Position numbers and translations under genes: made by a program | The notes under the pieces: generated by a model | What the model was told of the DNA's origin: nothing | Databases searched by the model: none | What the model saw: only the letters and a program-made list of their open reading frames with translations | From: Sphingomonas sp. 1F27F7B | GTDB taxonomy: Bacteria > Pseudomonadota > Alphaproteobacteria > Sphingomonadales > Sphingomonadaceae | Direction: 5' to 3' | Assembly: GCF_005503355.1 (NCBI RefSeq) | Contig: NZ_SCMK01000005.1 | Span: 184,668-248,667, forward strand | DNA length: 64,000 bases | Shown here: in pieces, positions 37,157 to 46,200 of the stretch | Numbering within the stretch: position 1 is the stretch's first letter | Layout: each line of letters opens with the position of its first letter

Positions 37157-40100
37157 ATGCTTGATGACCGCACAAAACTGTCCCGGGCAGAACCAAGCGA
37201 CGTAGTACCGACCGTTTTTGCGCCGATCGCCCCGACACCGGCGCTGCGCGACGACGAACCCTATTCAAGGGAAGAACTACTTCACGAGATATTCGATGCG
37301 ACCAGCTTCAGGCATGGCGCGCGGTGCGCGCTGCGATTCCTGGGAGACGACCCGGATAGCAGCCGCCGGACGGAGCTGAGCTATGCCGAGCTGTACGAAC
37401 GCTCGCTACGCTTTGCACGACAACTGCGGTCGATGGGTGTTTCGCGCGGAGACCGCGTCGTCCTTTGTCTTCCCCGCGGGCTCGACCAGTATATGGCGAT
37501 CCTCGGTACGCTGCGCGCCGGCGCTTGTTATGTGGCGGTCGACTGGACTTATCCGCAAGATCGTATCGATTTCATCGCGGAGGACAGCGGCGCTGTCCTG
37601 ATCGTGACGGAAAGCGAGCGCGCGGGCGAGATGTCGGTCCGGACCTTGGCGGTCGACACGGCACTCGGCGATTTGGCGGCGCACGAAGCGATACCCATCG
37701 ATCGGACCGAAACCGGCGCCGCGCCCGATGACCTTGCCTACATCATCTACACATCCGGTACGACGGGGCGTCCCAAGGGCGTGATGATCACGCATCGAAA
37801 CGCCTGCCATCTCGTACGTTCGGAATCCGCGATCCTGGCGCTCGAACCCAGCGACAAGGTATTTGGCGGGTTCAGCCTGGCATTCGATATGTCCGTCGAA
37901 ACGATGTGGAGCGCGTTCTTCGTCGGGGCCGAGCTATTCGTCGCTTCGGAGGCGCTCGCCAAGGCGGGCCCCGACATGGCGACGACACTGGCGGAGGAAG
38001 ACCTGACGATCTGGCATGTCGTCCCTTCCTTGCTCACGCTTGTCGAGGCCGAGATGCCGGCATTGCGGCTGCTCAATCTCGGCGGTGAAGCCTGTCCTCC
38101 CGACCTTGTCGAGCGCTGGGCGCGGCCCGGCCTCACGATGCTCAACACTTACGGTCCAACCGAGACAACGGTGACGGCGACCTGGACGGAAGTACAGCCG
38201 GGGCGCCGAGTGACGATCGGCCGTCCCTTGCCTGGCTATACGGCATGGATCGTCGACGAGCAGCTTTGGCCGGTACCGGCCGGTGCCGAAGGCGAGTTGG
38301 TTATCGGAGGGCCAGGGGTGGGCGCCGGTTATGTCAACCGGCCCGATCTGACTGTCGAGAAATTCGTGCGCACGCCGTTCGACGGCCCGAACGGAGAGCC
38401 CGCCCTGATCTATCGCTCGGGCGATCTGGTCAGGCTCGATGCGGTCGGCGACATCGAGTTCATCGGACGCATCGACACTCAGGTGAAGATACGCGGATTC
38501 CGCGTGGAGCTCGGCGAGATCGAGGCAGTGATTGCCGACGATCCCAATATCGCCCAGGTGATCGTCAATCTGTTCCGCGACGATGACGGAGCGGAATTCC
38601 TCGCCGCGTTCGTGGTGGCGCGCGGCGATGCGGTTGCCGACCTCGACGCTGCCCGCGCGCGCGTCCGTGAGCGGCTGCCCAATTATATGCGACCGGCCGC
38701 CTATCAGTTGCTGGACGTGCTGCCGACGCTGCCGGCCTCGGGCAAGGTCGATCGCAAGGCGTTGCAGCGGCCGGCAATCTCGCCGACGGAAGATCGTGAA
38801 ACAGTCGATCCGGCAACGCCTCTCGAGACGCAGCTCCACAGCATTTGGGCAGAGATGCTGGCACCGCAAAAAGTGTCGGTGCTCGACGACTTTTTCGAGG
38901 ACCTTGGCGGACATTCGTTGAAGGCCGCACGGTTGGTCTCGGCGATCCGCAAGACACCGGGCCTGGCCGGCATCTCGATCCAGGACCTTTATGCCGCGCC
39001 GACCATCCGTGCGCTTGCTGCGCGGCTCGAAGGCGCGGTGGTTGGGGAAGCCGCCGAAGAACTTCCCTATCATCGCATTTCGACCGCCAGGCGTTGGCTG
39101 TGTTACGTCGCCCAGACGATTGCGTTGATCCCGATCTATACGGTCGCGGGGCTGCAATGGTTCTTCCCCTATATCGCCTATACGCGCCTCGCCGATCAGA
39201 CCGATCGCGTGTCGGCGCTGTTGCTGAGCGGGTTGAGCTTCATTCTCATTCCGCCTCTCGCGATGTTCGTTTCGATATTGGTCAAATGGTTGGTGATCGG
39301 CCGCTTTCGCGCGGGGGACTATCCCTTGTGGGGTGCCTATTATTTCCGCTGGTGGTTCGTCCGCCGTTTTTCGGAAGTGATCGCCACACCCTATCTCGCC
39401 GGCACGCCGATGATCCGCGGCTATTATCGTCTGCTCGGGGCCAGAATCGGCAAGGGCGCCTTTATCGGCCGCTGCAATATCGACACCGCCGACCTGGTAT
39501 CGATCGGCGAAGATGCCATCGTCAGTGACTATGCCATGCTGGCCACCAGTTCGGTCGAGCGCGGATTGCTTCGGTTGGGAACGGCCACGATCGGAGCCGG
39601 TGCATTCGTGGGATCGATGGCCGTGGTCGGACGCGATTGCACGATCGGTAACCGGGCCGTCTTTGAAGATCTCTCCGCGCTGCCGCCGGGTCGCCGGATT
39701 CCGCCAGGCGAACGCTGGAGCGGCTCACCGGCGGCCGCGACGGCTACCGGGCTCGTGCCCAGGGCGGACGGCGAAGCAGGTGCCTTGCGGAGGAACGTCG
39801 TCGCCTTCGGCCTTGCCATCGCGGCGTTGCTCCTGCCGTTGGTTGCGATCATGCCGATCGCGCCGGGGCTGATCACCATGATGGAGATAGACTGGAACAG
39901 CGACAGCTACGCCTATCTGCTGATCTCGCCATTCCTGGCGGTGACCTATGTCCTGCTGATGTGCACGCTGACGGTCGCTGCCAAGCGATTGATTCTCGGA
40001 CCCGTCAAGCCAGGCCGCTATTCGATTCATAGCTGGTTCTATGTTCGCTTCTGGTTCGTGCAGCAGGTCAACGACCTGGCATTGCGGCTCCTGCACCCGA

Positions 40101-41191
40101 TCTATGCGACGCTGTACGTCATTCCCTGGTACAGAGCGCTCGGAGTGCGGGTGGGCAGGCGAGCGGAGATTTCGACCGCCGCCGCCATTGTCCCGGATCT
40201 CGTGGATATCGGTCCTGAAAGCTTCATTGCCGATGCGGTGCTGTTTGGTGCCGCCCGGGTCGAACCGGGCGTCATCCAGCTTGCCCATACGCGGATCGGC
40301 CGACGCTCGTTCATTGGTAACTCCGCCCTTTTGCCGACCGGCGCCACAATCGGCGATGGTGTGTTGATCGGCGTGCTTTCCAAGCCCCCGGCCAATGGCG
40401 GAGCCGTGAAACCCGACGGCACCTGGTTCGGCTCGCCGCCGATTTCGCTGCCGGTCCGCCAGACGGTCGGCCTGTTTGACGAGGGCGCGCGCTTCAATCC
40501 CAGCAAGCGGTTGGTGGCCATGCGGCTGGCGATCGAAGCTGTTCGAGTGACGCTGTCGCTGACCCTGTTCGTGGCTTTCTTCAGCCTGCTCTTCTCAGCC
40601 GTCGGCGAACTGGACGACCTTCGGAACGGCGACACGTTGGTCCTGTACGCTTTTCCCTTCCTCTATATCGGGTTCGCGCTGGCATGCGGCATGTCGGTGG
40701 TCTTGCTGAAATGGCTGGTGATGCAGCGTTACAAGCCGACGACCAAGCCACTCTGGAGCACCTTCGTCTGGCGTACGGAGCTCGTCACCGCCACCTATGA
40801 GAACCTGGCGGTGCCCAATCTTCTCGAGCCGTTGCGCGGTACGCCGTGGCTACCCGCCTTTTTGCGCTTGCTCGGCTGCAAGATCGGACGGCGGTGCTAC
40901 ATTGATACGACGGACGTCACCGAACACGACCTGGTCGTGATCGGGGACGATGTCGCGCTCAACGACTTCGCGGGCCTTCAAACGCATCTGTTTGAGGACC
41001 GCGTGATGAAGGTCAGCGGCGTGACGGTGGGTGATCGCGCAACGATCGGCTCCTACGCGATCGTTCTCTACGACGCCGAGATCGGTGAAGACGCGCAGTT
41101 GGGAGATCTTTCGGTTGTCATGAAGGGGGAGACCTTGCCTCCGGGAACGTCCTGGGAGGGGTCGCCGGCACGTCTTGCCTCCGGTGGATGA
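37157..41191 (+). CDS. Pls-like NRPS: adenylation-carrier-membrane homopolymer synthetase
   Basis: A 1344-residue single protein. Residues 40-540 are an amino-acid adenylation domain: A3 YTSGTTGRPKG at 198-208, A5 YGPTE at 332-336, A7 YRSGD, A8 near 437-455, A10 PASGKVDRKAL. Residues 555-630 are a carrier domain with phosphopantetheine Ser587 (GGHSLKA). Then come three units, each a pair of membrane helices (near 650-668/687-715, 878-905/917-940, 1128-1150/1160-1188) and a left-handed beta-helix domain (755-860, 985-1100, 1225-1340). This matches epsilon-poly-L-lysine synthetase in order and length. No condensation or thioesterase domain is present. Substrate is not proven. Confidence 0.85.
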   Translation: MLDDRTKLSRAEPSDVVPTVFAPIAPTPALRDDEPYSREELLHEIFDATSFRHGARCALRFLGDDPDSSRRTELSYAELYERSLRFARQLRSMGVSRGDRVVLCLPRGLDQYMAILGTLRAGACYVAVDWTYPQDRIDFIAEDSGAVLIVTESERAGEMSVRTLAVDTALGDLAAHEAIPIDRTETGAAPDDLAYIIYTSGTTGRPKGVMITHRNACHLVRSESAILALEPSDKVFGGFSLAFDMSVETMWSAFFVGAELFVASEALAKAGPDMATTLAEEDLTIWHVVPSLLTLVEAEMPALRLLNLGGEACPPDLVERWARPGLTMLNTYGPTETTVTATWTEVQPGRRVTIGRPLPGYTAWIVDEQLWPVPAGAEGELVIGGPGVGAGYVNRPDLTVEKFVRTPFDGPNGEPALIYRSGDLVRLDAVGDIEFIGRIDTQVKIRGFRVELGEIEAVIADDPNIAQVIVNLFRDDDGAEFLAAFVVARGDAVADLDAARARVRERLPNYMRPAAYQLLDVLPTLPASGKVDRKALQRPAISPTEDRETVDPATPLETQLHSIWAEMLAPQKVSVLDDFFEDLGGHSLKAARLVSAIRKTPGLAGISIQDLYAAPTIRALAARLEGAVVGEAAEELPYHRISTARRWLCYVAQTIALIPIYTVAGLQWFFPYIAYTRLADQTDRVSALLLSGLSFILIPPLAMFVSILVKWLVIGRFRAGDYPLWGAYYFRWWFVRRFSEVIATPYLAGTPMIRGYYRLLGARIGKGAFIGRCNIDTADLVSIGEDAIVSDYAMLATSSVERGLLRLGTATIGAGAFVGSMAVVGRDCTIGNRAVFEDLSALPPGRRIPPGERWSGSPAAATATGLVPRADGEAGALRRNVVAFGLAIAALLLPLVAIMPIAPGLITMMEIDWNSDSYAYLLISPFLAVTYVLLMCTLTVAAKRLILGPVKPGRYSIHSWFYVRFWFVQQVNDLALRLLHPIYATLYVIPWYRALGVRVGRRAEISTAAAIVPDLVDIGPESFIADAVLFGAARVEPGVIQLAHTRIGRRSFIGNSALLPTGATIGDGVLIGVLSKPPANGGAVKPDGTWFGSPPISLPVRQTVGLFDEGARFNPSKRLVAMRLAIEAVRVTLSLTLFVAFFSLLFSAVGELDDLRNGDTLVLYAFPFLYIGFALACGMSVVLLKWLVMQRYKPTTKPLWSTFVWRTELVTATYENLAVPNLLEPLRGTPWLPAFLRLLGCKIGRRCYIDTTDVTEHDLVVIGDDVALNDFAGLQTHLFEDRVMKVSGVTVGDRATIGSYAIVLYDAEIGEDAQLGDLSVVMKGETLPPGTSWEGSPARLASGG

Positions 41192-41831
41192 CAGGGCCAT
41201 CTGGTTGATCGGCGGCATGGCTGCGCTGCCGAAACTGGGGAGGGCGCCGCTGCTTTGGCAAACGCGGCTCGATGATCCGGCGGTGGCCGCGCTCGCTTGC
41301 CGCGCGTCACTGGATGCGGCCGACCTTCGCGATCTCGCGAGATTGCCGCAGTCAGCCATGCGTGCCACGCGGCGGAAATTGACCAAGTTTCTGCTCTCCG
41401 GGCTGGCTGGCCTGCACCCGCAACAAGTCCTTCTGGATCGATCCGAAACCGGGGCGATCAAGGTGGCCACGCCGGCCGGCTGGCATGTGAGCCTGGCGGG
41501 GCAATGGCCTTTTTGTCTGATAGGCGTCTCGCATCGGCCGCTTGGTGTCGACATCGAACCGCGCGATGTCGCCGCACCGCCTGACAGCGCTTTCACATCG
41601 CGCGAATATGCCGAGCTTTCGAATGCCTCCGACAGCGAAAGGCTGAAGCGCTGGCTCATGAAGGAAGCCCATGCCAAATTGTACGGCAATGCCGCGCAAG
41701 TGGCGCCGGACAGCATCGAGACCTTTATGGACGGCGATCGGGCGACAGCGCGGTCGACGTCCGGCTGGTCGGAAATCGCGTTCCACCATGGCGACCAAGT
41801 CGTGTGTGCGGTTGCCCAGGAGATATACTAG
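41184..41831 (+). CDS. Sfp/EntD-type 4'-phosphopantetheinyl transferase
   Basis: A 215-residue PPTase that would attach the pantetheine arm of CoA to Ser587 of the carrier domain of the preceding synthetase. Magnesium-site motif GVDIEPRD is at 121-128 and WLMKEAHAKLYG at 157-168. The start is uncertain: GTG at 41184 overlaps the synthetase stop by eight bases, a TTG at 41175 overlaps it more, and an ATG at 41217 would drop the first strand. The overlap implies translational coupling, which ties the enzyme to its substrate. Confidence 0.88.
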   Translation: MDDRAIWLIGGMAALPKLGRAPLLWQTRLDDPAVAALACRASLDAADLRDLARLPQSAMRATRRKLTKFLLSGLAGLHPQQVLLDRSETGAIKVATPAGWHVSLAGQWPFCLIGVSHRPLGVDIEPRDVAAPPDSAFTSREYAELSNASDSERLKRWLMKEAHAKLYGNAAQVAPDSIETFMDGDRATARSTSGWSEIAFHHGDQVVCAVAQEIY

Positions 41832-41833
41832 GC

Positions 41834-41968
41834 CGTGAACTAGGGGATCGGATGGGGCTGGCTCCAGGTCGGGCACCAGCTGAAGCGGGCGCCGTTCGAG
41901 ACCGAGAAGAAGCCGCAGGCGTCGATCATCGCGACCATCGGGTTCTGAGCCGATGCCGTGCTATGCGG
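41834..41968 (+). pseudogene. Remnant duplicate of the 3' end of tpsB
   Basis: Two bases after the PPTase stop begins a 135-base segment homologous to 56286-56429, the 3' end of the intact tpsB gene plus 20 bases of its downstream sequence. Over 41862-41968 there are only four mismatches in 107 bases. In the tpsB frame it reads VN, then TAG at 41841 in place of a Tyr codon, then an in-frame loss of nine bases, then VGHQLKRAPFETEKKPQAS and the tpsB stop. It cannot be expressed as such. Confidence 0.9.
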
Positions 41969-42065
41969 CACGGCGTTCCGGTTGCGGGCGGCGATCGGTG
42001 CTGAGGGCTTACATTCCAATGTTAAACCGCATTCGAGAAGGGACAATTTCGCCAGAGGCTCGGCC

Positions 42066-42293
42066 GTGGGGCCTGAAGGTACTTTTGTGGGCGGGCTTGT
42101 CGGCTTTGGCGCAGATCAGTTGAGCGGGACGTCCGACGCAATCGGGAGTGGGGTTGCTGACGCGATCGATTATGTGGGATCGGGACAGTCGGGCAGGGAC
42201 TTCCAGGATCTCATCCGCTCCTATGTCGATCTGTTTATCCCGGATGAAGTGAAGTACCCAGACACCTCAACGCCCAGTGCACCCTCACCGTGA
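42066..42293 (+). CDS. Small glycine-rich ORF, possible toxin-tail fragment
   Basis: A 75-residue frame, GTG start at 42066 with agagg eight bases earlier. It begins with a glycine-zipper-like stretch (VGPEGTFVGGLVGFGADQL) and continues with YVGSGQSGRDFQDLIRSYVDLFIPDE. The frame is open upstream into the tpsB remnant, so it may be the tail of a longer lost gene. I recognise no family. Next to a two-TM protein and in lower-GC DNA, it could be half of an effector/immunity pair; this is speculation. Confidence 0.4.
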   Translation: MGPEGTFVGGLVGFGADQLSGTSDAIGSGVADAIDYVGSGQSGRDFQDLIRSYVDLFIPDEVKYPDTSTPSAPSP

Positions 42294-42307
42294 TATGAGA
42301 AGTGAAA

Positions 42308-42763
42308 ATGATACTCGCTAAGACAAGTGTGCTGAAGGTTGTTTGTATGTGGCTGATATTGGCCATGCCACTATTCGCAATCAGCAAGATTATCTATCGC
42401 GGGCAGTCATTTATCGATATTATTTCCTATATGGCGGATACTGGAAAGCTCCCGGGCTTTCTAATCGCTGTGGCGGCTTTCCTCTATTTCCTAGTTCGCT
42501 TTTTCTATCCGGCTGCTGTCGAGACTTTCGCTCCTCGGACGCTGAGGATGGTCGGCGACGATCTGGTGATCGGCAGGCACATTTTGCCGCTTGCGAGTAT
42601 CATCGCAGTGTCCCGGTACAATAGTTTGCTGGGGAAGGGCCTGCAAATCCGAACCGCAGACAAGACCCTGTACTGCAACATGGTCATGAAGAACGGCGAC
42701 GCGAACTCCGCCATGCAGGCGATTGCGGCCAGGATGCCGGCAAAGGGGGGCGGCACGGCTTGA
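42308..42763 (+). CDS. Two-TM membrane protein of unknown function
   Basis: A 151-residue protein with two membrane helices (about 9-30 and 50-72) and a soluble C-terminal domain of about 75 residues rich in beta-strand pattern (LRMVGDDLVIGRHILPLASIIAVSRY). This resembles the bacterial PH-like domain layout of small membrane proteins. The ATG at 42308 follows gagaag. The codon use and A/T content are unlike the neighbours, which suggests transfer. Immunity-like or hypothetical; not assigned. Confidence 0.6.
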   Translation: MILAKTSVLKVVCMWLILAMPLFAISKIIYRGQSFIDIISYMADTGKLPGFLIAVAAFLYFLVRFFYPAAVETFAPRTLRMVGDDLVIGRHILPLASIIAVSRYNSLLGKGLQIRTADKTLYCNMVMKNGDANSAMQAIAARMPAKGGGTA

Positions 42764-43279
42764 AGTGCCGGGGGAGCCCGATTGTGGAATCGTTTCAGCT
42801 CGATATCCACACCTCCGGCTACCTGTTAGCGCAATTCTGAAAAGAGACAGTTTTCACCAACATTGCTCTTTGGTGGGCGCCGTGCGGCAGAGCATAGCGC
42901 TGCAGCCTCCATGCCACCACCGCCGCGCGGATCCAAAGCGCTGGTGGCGGTGGTGGCATGGAGGCCTGCCCAGGGGCTCAAAGATAGCAGGGACAGAAGT
43001 GGACCCGCTGCGAGTGCGGCGGGTCCGGTCGATTTAGCCGCATTGGCAGTAGGCGTCACCGTTTCCACGCAGCCGATGCTCGACGTGCGTGAGATGATCC
43101 GCGCGAATCCTTCGGGTTCAGGGGCGACTCTTCCTTTATCTTGAATATGATGAACATCGCGAACGCGATAAAAATCTCGGTTCCGCAGGAACTTCAAGCA
43201 TCTCTCTAGGTTTGCTTGAATAGGGGCGTTCTTCCCTACAGCATATGTGAACAAAACCGATACGAAGCGGAGGTTGCTG
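42764..43279. other. 516-base gap upstream of tpsA
   Basis: It holds the long hairpin at 42906-42966 (separate entry) and the promoter and leader of tpsA. A 93-codon frame (42863-43144) passes through the hairpin arms and has no ribosome site, so I do not call it a gene. The last 130 bases are A/T-richer, as expected for a promoter. Confidence 0.5.
42906..42966. repeat. Perfect 20-bp inverted repeat (long hairpin)
   Basis: Bases 42906-42925 and 42947-42966 are exact reverse complements with a 21-base loop. The arm starts gcctccatgccacc. It lies 143 bases after the two-TM gene and 314 before tpsA. It may be a terminator for the upstream genes or the trace of a small mobile element. No T-run follows. 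Confidence 0.85.
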
Positions 43280-46200
43280 ATGACCCGCGTTGTTTCGTGC
43301 CGTGTAGCTCTGTTGGGCAGCAGTACACTTGCTCTTCGAGATCAGGCGCGAAGCGGGCGAAGGCAGACGGCCGCGCTGCTTGGCGCGGCGATGCTCCTGG
43401 CGACCGCGGCACCGGCTTTCGCACAGAGCGCTCCGCCCATGCCGAGCGGCGGCGTGTTCACTGCGGGGAGCGGCACGATCCAGCCCGGTCCGTCGACGAT
43501 GACGATCACCCAGAGCTCGGATCGCGGGGTGATCGACTGGCATGATTTCTCGATCGCCGCCGATCATCAGGTATCGATCCTCAACGGCAGCGGCGCCACG
43601 CTCAACCGGGTGAATGGCGGCACGCTGTCGCGGATCGACGGCATGCTGACCGCGACGGGATCGGTCTATCTGATGAACCCGCATGGCGTGGTCGTCGGCC
43701 CGGGCGGGCAGGTGCTCACCGGCGGCAGCTTCGTCGCCTCGACCCGGGCGATCGACGGCGATACGTTCATGGCCGGCGGCGCGCTGACGGCGAAGGGCAG
43801 TTCCGACGGCGCGATCGTCAATGCCGGATCGATCGTCTCGAGGACCGGTAGCGTGGTGATGATCGCTCGCGCGGTGGAGAACAACGGCTCCATCGTGGCC
43901 GGGCAGGGCCATGTAACGCTGGCGGCCGCCGACGAGGTGCTGCTCGCCGCCACCGATGGCAAGTCGGACGGCATCTATGTCTCCGTCGCCGGCGGGCGTG
44001 GCGACGTGACCCAAACCGGCCGGATCGAAGCGGCTTCGGTCGCGCTGCGCGCGGCGAACGGCAACATCTTCGCGCTCGCCGGCAATCGCGACGGACTGAT
44101 CCAGGCCACCGGATCCGCGACGATCGATGGTCAACTCTGGCTCACCGCGCCGCAGGGCAAGGTGGAAGTATCCGGCACGCTCAAGGCAGTGAATGCCGAT
44201 GGCAGCGGCGGGCGGATCGGCGTCAACGGCCATGACATAATCCTGGCGGGAACCGCCAACCTGTCCGCGGCGGGCACGCGCGGAGGACAGGTGCTGATCG
44301 GCACGTCCGGCTATGGCACCGGCGAGGGGCTGGCGCACAGCACCGTGATCGCGGATGGCGCACGGATCAGCACCGGCGGCCCGGGCGGGGGCGGGCTGAT
44401 CGAGACGTCAGGGCATAGCTTCGATCTCGGCCCGGCCAGGATCCTGCCGGGCACCGGCGGCATCTGGCTGATCGACCCGGATGACCTGGTGATCGATGCC
44501 GCCGCAGCGACCGGCATCGTGACCTCGCTCAATGCGGGCGGCTCTACGGTCATGGTGCAAACCACCGCCGGCGGGACCGGCGGGGTGGGCGATATCACCG
44601 TCGCTTCGCCGATCGTCTGGACCCAGCCGACGGGCAACCTCACCATCGATGCCTATCGAAATATCGCGATCAATGCCGCGATCACCGGACCGGGAGACAT
44701 CACGCTCAACGCGCAGGGCGCGCTAAGCGTGGGCGCGGCCGTTTCGGGTCGAGCAGTGCTTGCGCAGATCGCTGGCGCAGTGACGATCAACGCCGGGGGA
44801 TCGCTGAGCGGCACTGGCAATGTCGACATTGTGGGCGCCAGCTTCACCAATCTGGCTGGGGCAGGCGCTGTTAGCTCGAGCGGCGGCACCTGGTCCATCG
44901 TGAGCGACGATGCCGCCAATTCGAGCGACGGCGGCCTGACGCCGGATTACTATCTCTACGACTATCTCAACGCCACCGGCGCGCCGACGACTGGCAACAG
45001 CCGCAAATATCGTGAGGCGCCCAGCGTCAGTTTCACGCTCGGCGCAGTCACCAAGACCTATGACGGCACGCCCGACATCGTGCTGGGCGCGAGCAACGTG
45101 AACCTGACCGGGTTGGTCAATGGCGACGATTTCACGCTCGACGGGATCTACGCCTCGAAGAATGCCGGCAACGGGATCGAAGTGACTGCCAGCAACTTCC
45201 TGGCGAACCGCGGCGGCGTCCCGGTCTATGGCTATAGCGTCACCACGCCCATGGTCACCGCGGCGGTGGGCACCATCGACCGCGCGGTACTGACCGCCGG
45301 GATCATCGGCACGCCGACCAAGACCTATAACGCGACCACGGCCGTTGCGCTCACATCGGCGAATTTCCAGCTGACCGGCGTGGTCTCGGGTGAAAGCATC
45401 GCGATCACCGGCGCGGCGAGCGCGGCCTATGACAGTGCCGGTGCCGGTTCCCGCACGGTCGACGCCACATTGCAGGCACCGAATTTCTCCGCGGGCAGCG
45501 GCACGCTGCTCACCAACTATGTCCTGCCCACCACCGCAACCGGAGCGGGACTGATCAATGCGGCCAAGATCCTGATCAGCGGTGTGACCGCCAACGACAA
45601 GATCTATGACGGCAACACGACCGCTCTGCTCAATACTGCCCGCGCGACAATTTTCGGCGTGGTGCCCGGCGACACGGTGACACTCGATGCGGCCGGTGCC
45701 ACCGGCGTGTTCGCGACGAAGAATGTCGGCAATGCGATTGCAGTCACGGGCACCGGCTTCGTGCTGAGCGGGGCCAGTGCGGGCAATTACGTCATCAGCC
45801 AGCCGACTGGCCTTGCCGCCAACATCACCCCGCGCGATATCCTGGTCACCGGCCTGGTCGCCAACGACAAGGTGTATGACGGCACGCGCTTCGCCTCAGT
45901 CAACACCGATGGCCTGGTCATCAGCGGTATCGTCGTCGGAGACGACGTAATCCCGGTTGCCGGCACCGGTGCGCAGATCGCCTTTGCGCAGAAGGACGTA
46001 GGCAATGCGATCGGCGTCACCATCTCGGGTATCGGGCTGGGCGGCGTCGATGGCGGCAACTACAACCTCAACTTCGCCTCGAACCTGACCGCCAATATCA
46101 CGCCGCGGCCGCTGACGATCAGCGGCAACGCCATGCTGACCAAGGTCTATGATGGCACGACCAACGCCGTGGTCGATTCCTCGCAAGTCGGGCTCGGCAA

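Noticed and set aside
42863..43144. A 93-codon frame through the long inverted repeat
   Set aside because: It is made largely of the repeat arms and has no ribosome site.
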